A stretch of 64,000 bases of DNA from Candidatus Poribacteria bacterium (GTDB lineage Bacteria; Poribacteria; WGA-4E; GCA-2687025). The notes beneath the pieces were generated by a model. That model searched no databases. It was not told where the DNA came from and worked only from the letters and a program-made list of their open reading frames with translations. The stretch's first letter is position 1. Each line of letters begins with the position of its first letter. The stretch covers positions 1-64,000 of the forward strand of contig JABGQA010000100.1 of assembly GCA_018644665.1 (NCBI GenBank), read 5' to 3'. A program made the translations under genes and the position numbers. This document shows positions 43,479 to 53,102 of the stretch, piece after piece.

Positions 43479-44588
43479 CTACCTGTCGACTCCCTGTTCA
43501 GTGTCGCTGTCCGCGCGGATAACTGGCCGCCACCGCGGCTCCTGCAGGTCCGCCGCCGAGCCCGTGATGCGCTGCTCGTTCTCTCCGGTGACGTCGACGA
43601 CAAATAGCTCGTGGTTCCGCTTACCCGCTGGCGCCGCGCTGAACACGACGCGTGTCCCAGCCGCGTTGAACGTGCCGGCGCCACGGCGACCGGCGCGCAG
43701 CACGCGTCGGGTCGAGAGCGCGTGGACGTCACCCCATCGATCCTTGTCGAGTTCCGCCACGGCAAGGAAGCCCTCGATGCTGAACAGCACTTTCGACCCG
43801 TCGCGCGACCAACCGATCGCCTCGTCCGCGGGCGGCTCGTCCTTGAACAGGAACCACCTGCCGGAGTTCGAGACAGCATCCGCGTCTGCGATTGCCAGCA
43901 GGCCGTCTCGCGTGAAGGCGATGAACCGCGCGTCGGGCGACCACACAGGCCACGTCACGTCGCTGAGTGTGCCGGTCAGTCGGGGTCGTGGGTTCACTAC
44001 CTCCGGCTCGCCGGGCTCCCAGTGATTCCAGCCCGTCTGCCACTCGGCGCGACTCAGGCGCGAGACCTTGCCGGTCTCCCGGTCGATCACGCGGCCTTCG
44101 AGTAGGTCGTTTCCGCGCCGCTCCTCGATCGTCGCGAGCAACTGCCGGCTGTCGTGCGACCACCACAGGTCGAGTATGTCCTGCTCGTCGCTCAGAAGGA
44201 CACGCCGGTCGGAGCCGTCGGCACGGATCACAACGAGATCGCGAATGGGGGGAGGGCCGCTCACGTATGCCAGCCACTCCCCGTCCCATGACCACCGAGG
44301 CATGCGACTCATGCCATCGTCCGTCACCTGCACCCGGTTGGAGCCGTCGGGGCGCACCGTGAATATGTCGAACGTGAAGACTTCGTACTCGTTCGTCTTG
44401 GGTTGGTAGCGGTCGCGCGAAAGCCGTAGGAAGCTCGCGAGCCCGTCCCGCGTCGCGCGCGGACGCTGCTCGACGTAGGCGATGACGCCGTCGTCCGTCT
44501 CTGCGACCGCCTCGGCCGCTACGAAGAACGCCGGGGCAATACACGCGGCAATCGTCCATACGGCTGCGATACGGCGTGTCGCGCGCAT
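43479..44588 (-). CDS. Secreted TolB-like beta-propeller (PD40 repeats)
   Basis: About 369 residues. A signal peptide (RRIAAVWTIAACIAPAFFVAAEAVA) precedes repeated blades of the PD40/WD40-like type: PRWSWDGEWLAYVSG, LWWSHDSRQLLATI, PVWSPDARFIAFT, IGWSRDGSKVLFSI and TFNAAGTRVVFSA. Such periplasmic propellers bind proteins or peptidoglycan-associated partners, as in TolB, but there is no pal or tolA nearby. ATG 44588 has GGGAG 8 bases upstream. It lies between the CDP-alcohol phosphotransferase and rRNA methyltransferase genes, possibly one operon. Confidence 0.85.
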   Translation of the reverse strand: MRATRRIAAVWTIAACIAPAFFVAAEAVAETDDGVIAYVEQRPRATRDGLASFLRLSRDRYQPKTNEYEVFTFDIFTVRPDGSNRVQVTDDGMSRMPRWSWDGEWLAYVSGPPPIRDLVVIRADGSDRRVLLSDEQDILDLWWSHDSRQLLATIEERRGNDLLEGRVIDRETGKVSRLSRAEWQTGWNHWEPGEPEVVNPRPRLTGTLSDVTWPVWSPDARFIAFTRDGLLAIADADAVSNSGRWFLFKDEPPADEAIGWSRDGSKVLFSIEGFLAVAELDKDRWGDVHALSTRRVLRAGRRGAGTFNAAGTRVVFSAAPAGKRNHELFVVDVTGENEQRITGSAADLQEPRWRPVIRADSDTEQGVDR

Positions 44589-44644
44589 AACGCGGCTCCC
44601 TGATGGTGGAGGTGTGGCGCGTCGGAGCCGCGAGCGGGGCGTCA

Positions 44645-45289
44645 TTAGCTGCGGTGGACCCGGTGCAGTTCGGCGTAGGAGAAGATCAGCCGATGCACCG
44701 CCGTCAGGTTGGAGAAGACGGCGAGGACCGCGAGGACGAGTACGAGGACCGGGGTGTCACCGAAGACCGGCGACGGCGCTCTGAAGATCTGCCAACCGCT
44801 GAGCATCAGGCCGAGCGCCAGCAGCACGATCCGCTCGCTACGCTGCATGAGCCCCACGCGGCACTCGATGTTGAGGCCCTCGGCGCGCGCGCGAATGTAG
44901 CTCACCAGCAGCGAGCCGATGATCGACATGAACGTGAGCGCCACGCCCAGGAAGTGGCCCGTCTTGAAGAAGTGCGTCAGGAGGCCGAGGAAGATGACCG
45001 ACTCCGAGTAGCGGTCCATCACGGAGTCGAGTAGCGCGCCGGAGCGATCTGCTTTCTGACTCTCTCGAGCGACTACTCCGTCGAGCATGTCGAAGACGCC
45101 GGCCAGGAGCACGACCAGCCCAGCCGCCACCAGGCGCCCCTGCACGATCAGGACGGCGACGAAGACGTTCCCGAAGAACCCCACGACGGTGAGCATGTTG
45201 GCCGTGATGCCGATTGCCACCAGCAACCTGGCGATCGGGTCGACGACGGGCGCGATGATGCGCCTAGCCAAACGCTCGAACTCGAACAC
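44645..45289 (-). CDS. CDP-alcohol phosphatidyltransferase family protein
   Basis: A 214-residue inner-membrane enzyme with about six transmembrane segments. The signature D-x2-D-G-x2-A-R-x8-G-x3-D-x3-D is perfect (Asp67, Asp70, Gly71, Arg75, Gly84, Asp88, Asp92). It transfers a phospho-alcohol from a CDP-linked donor to make a phospholipid head group or precursor, with product identity unresolved (phosphatidylglycerol-phosphate- or inositol-type). GTG 45289 has GGGAG about 9 bases upstream; a longer start has no ribosome-binding site. Confidence 0.9.
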   Translation of the reverse strand: MFEFERLARRIIAPVVDPIARLLVAIGITANMLTVVGFFGNVFVAVLIVQGRLVAAGLVVLLAGVFDMLDGVVARESQKADRSGALLDSVMDRYSESVIFLGLLTHFFKTGHFLGVALTFMSIIGSLLVSYIRARAEGLNIECRVGLMQRSERIVLLALGLMLSGWQIFRAPSPVFGDTPVLVLVLAVLAVFSNLTAVHRLIFSYAELHRVHRS

Positions 45290-45610
45290 TACCCACGTCT
45301 CCCATGCGCGAACCCCGACCCGCAACGCCACCGAAGGCGCCGGATATGCGGATACAGCAACCCCTCATACACTAACATATCGGCCGCCGAGCATCAACAG
45401 TTTCACTCCCTGAGACCGCTCACGGCGCGTCGTTGGGCGCGGGGATCGACGCGCCCGGCGAGGACGGACCAACCTCGCGCGCGCAGGTCCGTACAACGGG
45501 CGTCCATTCGCCAGCCGTACCGCCGTACCCGTCCGCGTTCCGATCGGGAGGCGCCCTCGCGCGCATCACTACCCATGACCGCCGGAGTACGAGCAGAGGT
45601 ACGCCGATTG
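45290..45610. other. Intergenic region upstream of CDP-alcohol phosphotransferase
   Basis: 321 bases with a locally AT-richer patch (about 45345-45415) that probably contains the promoter for the minus-strand operon. I did not find a confident -35/-10 pair. Frames through it are antisense shadows. Confidence 0.45.
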
Positions 45611-47017
45611 CTAGTGGGCGAACCGCACCGCGTACAGGTCGGCGTCCTCCATGCGGAACCTTAGGCGCACCGCCTGCCCCGATAGTGAGCCGACGCTCAC
45701 TTCGCCCGCCCACTCGACAGATCGATCCAGGTGATCGCCGTAGATCTCCGCGCACTCGTCAAGCGCGAATCCCGCGATGACGGCGCCGGCGACGTCCTGG
45801 ACCTCCGCTCGGACCGATCCCGCGGCCGAAGTCGCGTAGTTGAGCCGCAGCGTCGTCCCCTCGAACGTCAGGGGGCGCGTAACCAACTCTCCGCCGCGCG
45901 CGTCGGCGTGCGCCGAGACGAAGCCATCCTGCCGCAGCGTGTGCCGACGCAGACGCCCCTCGTCGCCCGCGTAGTACCCCTCGCTGACGTATATCGACAG
46001 CTCGTCGGGCAGACTCGGATGACCCGGCGCCGTCGTCACGATGCCCCAGGCTGTCATGTTGTTGCGGTTTACCCAGCGCTCGGGCATCGGGCCGGGGCGC
46101 AAGAACGCCTCGCGCCACCGATTCCAGCGGGCGCCGTCGCGGCTCGACATGAACACCCCGTCGGATACGCCGGGGTACGGATGCTCGACGGCCGTCCTGT
46201 CCGGGACGTACCGCTTCGGAAAGCCCAGGAACAGGTGCGGCGCGCGCGGGTAGGCGACGATGGCGTTCGTGTAGAGATGCTCGGGCGGCGTTTCGTCCCA
46301 GTCGAGCCAGACAGGCTCCCGCCACTGTAGGAAGTCGGATGAGGTCGTCGTCATGATGTCGCGCACGCCGTCGCGGAATCCCCGGTGGAAGTCCACGTAG
46401 CGGCCGCGTTCACTGTCCCAGAACGCGAGATTCTGGGAATCGAACGCGCCCTCCGTGATGATCGGCGCCTCCTGCATCAGTTCCCATCGCAGGCCGTCCG
46501 GCGAACGAAATGCGTAGAGCCCGCCCTCGCCGCTCGCGACGGCCTTGTACCTCGCCTCCGCGCTAGCGGCGGGGTTGGCGTCGCGGAAGGGGGCGAAGTT
46601 GTGAGCGCCGATGCCGTCCCAGACGATGTTGTTCGCCCTGGACCCGTCGAACTCGACCAGCCCCAGCTCCGGCTTGCGCCACGTGACACCGTCATCGCTC
46701 TCGGCGTAGCACACGACTTCCGCGTGCGTTGTCGTCTCGGTCGCCACGTCATAGTTGGCGCCGCGGTAGTACATGCGGAACAGGTCGACGTCGCGGAACA
46801 CGGTTACGTACGCGCTGACGTTGCCCTCCCACGGAGCGTCGAAGACGATGGCAACCTCCCGCGGCGTCGGCGCGCCGAGACGCAGCTCCACCCCATCCAT
46901 CCGGTCGATCAACCAGTCGTCCACGAACAGCTCACGACGCGATCCGAGCTCTCGCACGTCGTCGCCGTCGGGCGTGGCCGCGCAACTGAGCAGGGCGATC
47001 AGAGCGGCAGTGTGCAT
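45611..47017 (-). CDS. Secreted glycosidase-like beta-propeller protein
   Basis: A 468-residue exported protein (signal MHTAALIALLSCAA). Recurrent motifs such as DVDLFRMYYRGANYD, CYAESDDGVTWRKPELGLVEFDG, FRSPDGLRWELM and SSRDGARWNRWREAFLRPGP are those of five-bladed propeller glycoside hydrolases (GH32/43/sialidase-like). The C-terminal 110 residues form a beta-sandwich (LTFEGTTLRLNYATSAAGSVRAEVQD). It probably cleaves or binds an extracellular polysaccharide; catalytic acids cannot be assigned with certainty. It is 22 bases downstream of another secreted gene on the same strand. Confidence 0.8.
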   Translation of the reverse strand: MHTAALIALLSCAATPDGDDVRELGSRRELFVDDWLIDRMDGVELRLGAPTPREVAIVFDAPWEGNVSAYVTVFRDVDLFRMYYRGANYDVATETTTHAEVVCYAESDDGVTWRKPELGLVEFDGSRANNIVWDGIGAHNFAPFRDANPAASAEARYKAVASGEGGLYAFRSPDGLRWELMQEAPIITEGAFDSQNLAFWDSERGRYVDFHRGFRDGVRDIMTTTSSDFLQWREPVWLDWDETPPEHLYTNAIVAYPRAPHLFLGFPKRYVPDRTAVEHPYPGVSDGVFMSSRDGARWNRWREAFLRPGPMPERWVNRNNMTAWGIVTTAPGHPSLPDELSIYVSEGYYAGDEGRLRRHTLRQDGFVSAHADARGGELVTRPLTFEGTTLRLNYATSAAGSVRAEVQDVAGAVIAGFALDECAEIYGDHLDRSVEWAGEVSVGSLSGQAVRLRFRMEDADLYAVRFAH

Positions 47018-47039
47018 GGTCCTATCCTGTCTCCCCGTG

Positions 47040-48689
47040 TCAGCGCGGCCCTACGAGCGCGCCGAAGTCCTCCAGCAGGCCGTACTTGCGCTCCCACGTC
47101 GTGTACATGAACCCCCACACGTGCGGCGTTTCGCGCGCAAGACGCAGCCAACGTTCGACATTCGTGAGGTCGTCTGCGTCGTAGTAGCACGCGATGAGTG
47201 TCGGCGAACCCCGTTCAGAGAAGAACCTGAGGCTGTCCTCGCGCGGGGCGCCTCCCCAAACGGCGATGCGCAGGTCGGACGGCACGTGCTCCCACGATCC
47301 GGTGAAGTCCCCTTCGACGAGGTAGTAGTCCCCGTGGGCGTTATGATGCGGGTCGAGCATGTCGGACCAGATGCCGATGCGCGCGCCGGGAGTATGCCGC
47401 CGGAGTATCTCCGTCTGACGCGTGATGCACTCCCCGAGTAGCTCGCCCATGTCCCGCCCGCGACACGCCTCGCATGAACCGCCCGCGCGCACTTCATCGG
47501 TCGCCAGGAGGAAGGTCTGCGACGGCAGATGCTCCGCAAGCAGCTGCGCCTCGCGTTCCATGATTTCGTAGATGCGTTCCTCGCCCATGCAGACCGTCAC
47601 CTGCGATCGGTTCACCACCATGGGGTGGTACCAGCTCACGAGCAGGTCGTCGCCGTCGGAAATGCGGCTGCCGTCGGGGATATGGACTGGCGGCGCGTCG
47701 CGGTCGGAGCGCCACGGCGACAGCTCAGGGTCTTCTATCCGATCGTAGTCCCGGCCCTCCTCGTACGTGAGGGCGCCGTCTGCGTTCGTGACCGACACGG
47801 GTGTGCCGTCGCGGCGCAGAACGTTGAGCAGGCCGACCTCCTCGATCGTCCAGTCGTCCAGCCAGAGACGTCCACGTTCGCCGTTCCACAGACCGGCGTA
47901 GACGCGCAGCGACGTGGACGTCTGGCTGTTGAGCAGCATGGTCAGCTCCTGCCAGTCCGACGTCGCCGCGACATCGAACTGGCGGGGCGCCAGGTTGCGT
48001 CCCTCGTCGAGGACCATCATACGCAGGGCGCCGGTCGGCGCGAGACCCTCGGTCTTCACCCAGACGCGGATTCGGTAGCACCGGCGAGGCTTCACGTCCA
48101 CGACCTGCATCACGCGGCCGTGGCCGTGTTCGTTACTCGCTGACGCGTCCATGCGGATGGACGCGCGCCCGCCGTGCGTCACCCCGGTATCGGCGAAGCT
48201 GACGACGCCCGGATCGTCGTGGAACGCGAAGCCGGGGAATGTGTCGCCCTCGAACGTCTCGAAGTCCCCGTTCGCAATGCTCACGGACTCGTCTGCCGCG
48301 AGCGACGCGGTGCGTCCATCCACGTGGAACGGCGCATCGATGACCGGTAGGCCCTCCGCCAGGTTGCGATCGTGCGAGAGCACCGACCCTCCGTACCCCA
48401 CCGAGAACAGCGTTGGGATGAGTTCCAACCCGCTGGCGCGGCAGGCTGCCTTAACGCGGTCGAGATGTTCGAAGTAATCCCCCGACTGCTGCGACATGCG
48501 GTCTACGCCACCGAGCACGGCGCCCGTGTAGCCGGAGCGACCGGCCCGCGCGACGATGTCCTCCATCGCGCCGACGTGCTCTGCGTTCAGAAGGGAGTAG
48601 CCGAACAGGAATACCCAGCGATCTTGGACGCCGGGAGCGGACGGCGTGGCGGCGTTGAGGGCTGCGGCGAGCATCAGCACGGCGGTCAT
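47040..48689 (-). CDS. Secreted TIM-barrel glycosidase-like protein with inserted carbohydrate-binding domain
   Basis: A 549-residue exported protein (signal MTAVLMLAAALNA). The first TIM-barrel strands (GYTGAVLGGVDRMSQQ, GLELIPTLFSVGYGG) are interrupted at about 135-275 by a jelly-roll module (SIANGDFETFEGDTFPGF, CYRIRVWVKTEG, LWLDDWTIEEVG) typical of CBM-like inserts. The barrel resumes with SWYHPMV, FLLATDEVRAGGSCEAC, GIWSDMLDPHHNAHGDYY and WGGAPRED. The GIWSDMLDPHHN region resembles GH20-type active-site strands. Co-transcribed with the propeller glycosidase-like gene 22 bases downstream, suggesting joint attack on one glycan. Confidence 0.78.
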   Translation of the reverse strand: MTAVLMLAAALNAATPSAPGVQDRWVFLFGYSLLNAEHVGAMEDIVARAGRSGYTGAVLGGVDRMSQQSGDYFEHLDRVKAACRASGLELIPTLFSVGYGGSVLSHDRNLAEGLPVIDAPFHVDGRTASLAADESVSIANGDFETFEGDTFPGFAFHDDPGVVSFADTGVTHGGRASIRMDASASNEHGHGRVMQVVDVKPRRCYRIRVWVKTEGLAPTGALRMMVLDEGRNLAPRQFDVAATSDWQELTMLLNSQTSTSLRVYAGLWNGERGRLWLDDWTIEEVGLLNVLRRDGTPVSVTNADGALTYEEGRDYDRIEDPELSPWRSDRDAPPVHIPDGSRISDGDDLLVSWYHPMVVNRSQVTVCMGEERIYEIMEREAQLLAEHLPSQTFLLATDEVRAGGSCEACRGRDMGELLGECITRQTEILRRHTPGARIGIWSDMLDPHHNAHGDYYLVEGDFTGSWEHVPSDLRIAVWGGAPREDSLRFFSERGSPTLIACYYDADDLTNVERWLRLARETPHVWGFMYTTWERKYGLLEDFGALVGPR

Positions 48690-48951
48690 GAGGTGTCTCC
48701 TGAGCGCGCGATGGTCTGTGCGGCGCCGCGCGCGGGCGCCGGGTGGACAGTGTCGCCCGCGAAGCCATCCCTATCTTCGCCGTTGGCCCGGCGCGATGGA
48801 AGCGACCGCAAGATACACGCCCGAACAGCGGCGCCGTGGAGAGCGCCTCAGGCTGGGCAGACCTGCATCCACGTGGGCGCATATACGTAAGCCGCGCGTT
48901 CCGCGGGTTATACTTGGCTCCCACGCCCGGCCGCCGACCTAGGAGTGTCCC

Positions 48952-51111
48952 GTGACGTCTCGATCCATTGCCGCGCCGTGCTTAATGGCGGTCGTGTTCC
49001 TGCTGAATGTGACCGCCCTCGCAAGCCCAAAGACCATACGCGCACGCCGCGTGACCGATGCTATCGAGATCGACGGGCGGTTCGATGAGACTAGCTGGAG
49101 CGCCACGCAGGGCGTCGAAGACTTCGTCCAGCAGGAGCCCAACGAGGGCGAACCCATCTCGGACCCCACCCGCGTCCGCGTGATGTACGACGACGAGAAC
49201 CTCTACATCGGCTTCGAGTGCTGGGACGCAGAGCCGGACCGCATCGTCGCCAACGAGATGCGGCGCGACGGCGCCCTGTGGCAGAACGACAACGTCTACA
49301 TCACCCTCGACACGTACGGCGCCAAGCGCGAGGGCTACTTCTTCCGCACCAACCCCCTCGGCGCGCAGGAGGACATGGCCATCGCGAAGGACGGCGATGA
49401 CCTCAACGGCGACTGGGACTGCATCTGGGAGACAGGCGCGTACATCCACGACGAGGGATGGAACGTGGAGATCGCCATCCCGTTCAGCCAGCTCCGTTTC
49501 CTCGAGGCGGACGAGATGACATGGGGCGTCAATTTCGGCCGGAACATCTCACGACTGAACGGCGCCGCCCAGTGGGTGCCGGTCCCGCGCAGCGAGTACC
49601 ACATGGGCACGTTCCGCCCGACGTACACCGCCCCGCTGACAGGCATCCGAGGCATCCGCGCGTCCTCCCATCTCGACGTGAAGCCCTACATCGTTGGTGG
49701 CGGCTCGGAGGAATTCGACGAGGACACCCTCACGTGGGGCGACGCCTTCGAGCGAGACATCGGCCTCGACGTGAAGTACGGGGTCACGACGAACCTAACG
49801 CTCGACGTCACCCTGAACACGGACTTCGCGCAGGTCGAGTCGGATCGCGAGGAGGTGAACCTGACGCGGTTCGACCTGTTCTTCCCAGAGAAGCGCGAGT
49901 TCTTCCTCGAAGGCAGCGGGATGTTCTCGTTCGGCGCGGGCGGGGACTATGAGCCGGACATGGCGCTCTTCTACAGCCGTCGCATTGGCGTCGAGGAGGA
50001 GACGCTCGTGCCGGTTCTCGCGGGGACGAAGCTCACCGGGAAGATGGGGTCGTACAGCTTGGGCGCCTTGACCGTCCTGACGGACAAGACTGACCTGTCT
50101 CCCCGCAAGAGCTACTCTGTCCTCCGCGTGCAGCGAGACATCCTGCGCCGCTCGCAGATGGGCGCCATAGTCACGAACCAGGAGCTGCTCGGAGACGGCG
50201 ACGGCTACTTCCGCAACGGGGGTGTCGATGTCACGCTGCGGCCGACCGATCAGTGGCGCGTGGACGCGCTCGTTGCGGGCAGCGCGACGCCGGACGCCGA
50301 CGAGAGCGGCCTCGCGTTCTACGCGGCCAACAACTGGCGGAACGACAACTTCCGCGTCTCGGCATCCTACCTCGACATTGCGCCGGACTTCACGGCGGAG
50401 ACCGGTTTCGTGCGACGTGACAACATGCGGCGCCTACATGTCGACGCCGGCGCGGAGAAGCACGGCGACGCCCGGATCCGCGGCATGGACGTCCAGGGCA
50501 AGGGGAACTACCTGGTCGATCACGACAACGAGGTGATCGGCTGGGACTTCGGCGGCGAGGCAGGGATGTACTTCTCGTCGGGCGAGGGCTTCGGCGTAGG
50601 ATTCGGCCGCTCGTACGACATCGTCGACGAGGCGTTCGAAGTTGGGGATGCCGAGGTGCTTCCGGGCGAGTACCACATGCTTGGCGCCGGGGCGGGATTC
50701 GGCACGAACGAAAGCCGGCCGTTGTCGCTATTCAGTCAGGTGCAGTACGGCGAGTTCTTCGGAGGCACGCGCGTCGGCGTCGACGCTGACGTGCGCTGGC
50801 GCGCCACCCATCAGCTCGCGGTCGAATGGCGGTACGGCCATAACCGCATCGACCTGCCCGACGAGTCCACGACCACGAACGTGCTCGGCACTCGGGTCAG
50901 CTACTCCCTGAACACGCGCTTCTTCACCAAGCTCTTCGCGCAGTACAACGACACAAGCGATCGCGCGGGCGTGAACTTCCTGCTGAACTACATCTACCGG
51001 CCGGGCAGCGACTTCTACCTCGTCTACGACCAGTCGTGGGACACCTCGGACGGCCTGCACGCTCGAAGCTGGGCGATTCTGAGCAAGTTGACCGTGCTAA
51101 GGAGCTACTAA
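48952..51111 (+). CDS. DUF5916 outer-membrane protein with CBM9-like N-terminus
   Basis: 719 residues. A signal peptide (1-26) is followed by a CBM9-like beta-sandwich (about 30-220; EIDGRFDETSWS, RVRVMYDDENLYIGFECWD, WNVEIAIPFSQLRF). Next comes the DUF5916 hallmark (LNTDFAQVESDREEVNLTRFDLFFPEKREFFLEG), then a beta-barrel ending in Tyr. The combination resembles outer-membrane proteins of glycan-degrading bacteria. GTG start at 48952 has AGGAG 6 bases upstream. It is divergent from the two secreted glycosidase-like genes with a 262-base shared promoter region, suggesting co-regulation. It may bind or import glycan fragments. Confidence 0.92.
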   Translation: MTSRSIAAPCLMAVVFLLNVTALASPKTIRARRVTDAIEIDGRFDETSWSATQGVEDFVQQEPNEGEPISDPTRVRVMYDDENLYIGFECWDAEPDRIVANEMRRDGALWQNDNVYITLDTYGAKREGYFFRTNPLGAQEDMAIAKDGDDLNGDWDCIWETGAYIHDEGWNVEIAIPFSQLRFLEADEMTWGVNFGRNISRLNGAAQWVPVPRSEYHMGTFRPTYTAPLTGIRGIRASSHLDVKPYIVGGGSEEFDEDTLTWGDAFERDIGLDVKYGVTTNLTLDVTLNTDFAQVESDREEVNLTRFDLFFPEKREFFLEGSGMFSFGAGGDYEPDMALFYSRRIGVEEETLVPVLAGTKLTGKMGSYSLGALTVLTDKTDLSPRKSYSVLRVQRDILRRSQMGAIVTNQELLGDGDGYFRNGGVDVTLRPTDQWRVDALVAGSATPDADESGLAFYAANNWRNDNFRVSASYLDIAPDFTAETGFVRRDNMRRLHVDAGAEKHGDARIRGMDVQGKGNYLVDHDNEVIGWDFGGEAGMYFSSGEGFGVGFGRSYDIVDEAFEVGDAEVLPGEYHMLGAGAGFGTNESRPLSLFSQVQYGEFFGGTRVGVDADVRWRATHQLAVEWRYGHNRIDLPDESTTTNVLGTRVSYSLNTRFFTKLFAQYNDTSDRAGVNFLLNYIYRPGSDFYLVYDQSWDTSDGLHARSWAILSKLTVLRSY

Positions 51112-51140
51112 CCAGGCGTCGAAGCCACACGTGGCGTCGC

Positions 51141-52001
51141 CTAACGAGCGCGCGAACGCAGCTGTGCCCAAGTCGCGGCGAGCTTACCGGCCGGAGCCAC
51201 GCCGAGCGCGGCGCGTCGCAGAAACAGCGCCGGCCTGCCGGAGACGTCCCGGTACACCGGCGCGCCCGGCCCCTCGTCGAAGCGCCAGAGCGCAAGCGTG
51301 GTTGCGTCGCGCTTGGGCCGCAGGGCCAGGCCGTCCTGGCCGCGGGGCGCCGAGGAGATCCGCAACTCGTCGATGTACATGTGACCGGGTACGATCGGCC
51401 CGTAGAAGCCCGAGTCGCTATCCGCGATGTCGCGCGTCGGCGCGTTACCCACGTACAGCGGCGTCGACGCGTCCGCCACGCCCAAGCCGAACGTGTGCCA
51501 GGGTATCCAGCCGTCAGGTCGCCAGGAGTAGAGGTCGTACTGCATGATTCCCGGCTCCCCGGGGTAGCCGTCGACGCGTGCCGCGTGCCATGACCCTGTC
51601 GTGATTGCCGCCATGAGACCGTCTGCCCACCGGAGCGGGGCGGGTCGGCTGCGGAACGTCATCGCGAGCAGCCACTCGTCGTGGTGGTCGACCGGCATGC
51701 GCTCGCCGAGCCGTTCGCCGGTGGCGGTGAGCAGCATGGACCAGCTCTCGGGCTTCAGGAGCAGCAACTGGTGGTCCGCTGACTGCGCTGGGTCGGCGTC
51801 CACTCGGAAGCGGAACTCTATCGAGAACCCCTCGTCAAGGAGCGCGTCGAACGTGGGGTGATCGTCCGCTACGAGGTACTCGTCGCGCCCCAGTCGGGCA
51901 TGGGAGCCGGCCGGCTCCAACTCGGCGCCGACGCCGATAGCGGTCGCGACGATGGCGAGGACCGCGCTCCATGCGACTGTCCGTCGGAATCGCGCGTGCA
52001 T
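51141..52001 (-). CDS. Secreted LamG-like protein with C-terminal GK-x-A-W motif
   Basis: 286 residues. A signal peptide (RRTVAWSAVLAIVATAIGVGA) precedes a concanavalin/LamG-type jelly roll (FSIEFRFRVDAD, SWHAARVDGYPG, GHMYIDELRISS, ATTLALWRFDEGPG). The last 20 residues read GVAPAGKLAATWAQLR and a basic tail, matching the C-terminal motif of the second selenoprotein and the interrupted LamG gene near 4.8 kb. ATG 52001 has GAGGGGG upstream; the longer frame is an antisense artefact over the PhyH gene. Convergent with the DUF5916 gene and divergent from the PhyH pair. Confidence 0.82.
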   Translation of the reverse strand: MHARFRRTVAWSAVLAIVATAIGVGAELEPAGSHARLGRDEYLVADDHPTFDALLDEGFSIEFRFRVDADPAQSADHQLLLLKPESWSMLLTATGERLGERMPVDHHDEWLLAMTFRSRPAPLRWADGLMAAITTGSWHAARVDGYPGEPGIMQYDLYSWRPDGWIPWHTFGLGVADASTPLYVGNAPTRDIADSDSGFYGPIVPGHMYIDELRISSAPRGQDGLALRPKRDATTLALWRFDEGPGAPVYRDVSGRPALFLRRAALGVAPAGKLAATWAQLRSRAR

Positions 52002-52325
52002 CAGGCCCCCTCGTATGGCTCCTGCGGCGGCTGTGCCGTGGTGGTGGTGGCCACGCCGACTCCCAAGGCGGGAGTGCGCAACGTCCGTGCCATCCCTCGA
52101 CGCCGCCGGGCCCGCGCGTGCCGCCTCCGGCGCGCGCCATGGGGCGCCAGCGACGGAACCCGGCTCCATGTCGGCAGCGCACAGCGAGTGGGCCGGCGCC
52201 GGCGTACGCCCTCTTCCAACAGAACCGCGTCCTCGGTCATTATGCCGCGGGCGCGGAGAGCAGCGCCAGGAAGGCGCCTTGGCCGACGGCCCGGCCGTCA
52301 CTGGCAGGGAGAAGGAGGACATGCG
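52002..52325. other. Divergent intergenic region between LamG and PhyH genes
   Basis: 324 bases with no credible gene. It should contain divergent promoters for the LamG protein and the PhyH operon, but no clear -35/-10 pair was identified. Confidence 0.5.
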
Positions 52326-53102
52326 ATGACGAACGAAGAGCGATTCCTGGTCGATGTCGAGGGCTATCTCCTCATCAAGAACGTCCTGACGCAAGAGGAG
52401 GTCGCGCGCCTGAACGCGCTCGCGGACGAGGCGTTCCCCATGAAGCCAGAGGACGAGGGCATCCGCCGAACCAGCCGGGTCACGGAATGGGGCGACCCGT
52501 TCAAGGATCTGATGGACCACCCGAAGGTGCTCCCCTACCTGCTCGATCTGATCGGGCCGCGCTTCCGGCTGGACCACGACTACTGCATCTTCATGCCGAA
52601 GGGCGCCACGGGCGGCAACTTGCACGGGGGCGAGAACGGCGCCGGGCGAGGGTACGAGGGCGACCACTGGTATCGCTTCCGAGACGGCGAGATGCGCAAC
52701 GGCCTGTGCGTGTTCACCTTCTTCCTCGCGCACGCCGACGAAGGCGACGGTGGCTTCGCGTGCGTCCCGGGCAGCCACAAGGCGAACTACCTGTCGTACC
52801 TTCCCGGCGACGTGCGCCGGTTCGAACGAGCGGCCCACTACGTCAAGCAGCCCGCCGTCGAAGCGGGGGATGTCCTCTTCTTCACCGAGGCGCTCATACA
52901 CGGCACGATGCCGTGGACGGCGGACCATGAACGGCGCGCCCTGCTCTATAAGTACAGCCCTGGCCACTCGGCGTGGTCGAACAAGTACTACGACGCGGAC
53001 GCGTTCAACTCGCTGACGGACCAGCAGAGGCGCATCCTCGCTCCGCCCTCCATGGGTAGCAGGCCGGCCGTCGTGCAGACAGACGAGGGGGAGAGCGCGT
53101 GA
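52326..53102 (+). CDS. PhyH-like Fe/2-oxoglutarate protein with HxG instead of HxD
   Basis: A 258-residue PhyH-family protein. Features: RLDHDYCIFM, GGFACVPGSHKANY, LFFTEALIHGTMPW (distal His) and ERRALLYKYSP. The proximal motif is LHGG (His100, Gly101, Gly102), lacking the carboxylate ligand. ATG 52326 has AAGGAGGAC upstream; the longer frame at the 5' side is not protein-like. The stop overlaps the GTG of the next PhyH gene (GTGA), so the two are co-translated. As with the pair at 40.6-42.2 kb, this may be halogenase-like or a non-canonical oxygenase. Confidence 0.87.
   Translation: MTNEERFLVDVEGYLLIKNVLTQEEVARLNALADEAFPMKPEDEGIRRTSRVTEWGDPFKDLMDHPKVLPYLLDLIGPRFRLDHDYCIFMPKGATGGNLHGGENGAGRGYEGDHWYRFRDGEMRNGLCVFTFFLAHADEGDGGFACVPGSHKANYLSYLPGDVRRFERAAHYVKQPAVEAGDVLFFTEALIHGTMPWTADHERRALLYKYSPGHSAWSNKYYDADAFNSLTDQQRRILAPPSMGSRPAVVQTDEGESA

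Noticed and set aside
45420..45755. 111-codon minus-strand ORF upstream of the CDP-alcohol phosphotransferase gene
   Set aside because: Overlaps the end of the propeller glycosidase-like gene in another frame, and is Arg/Gly/Pro-rich without domain features.
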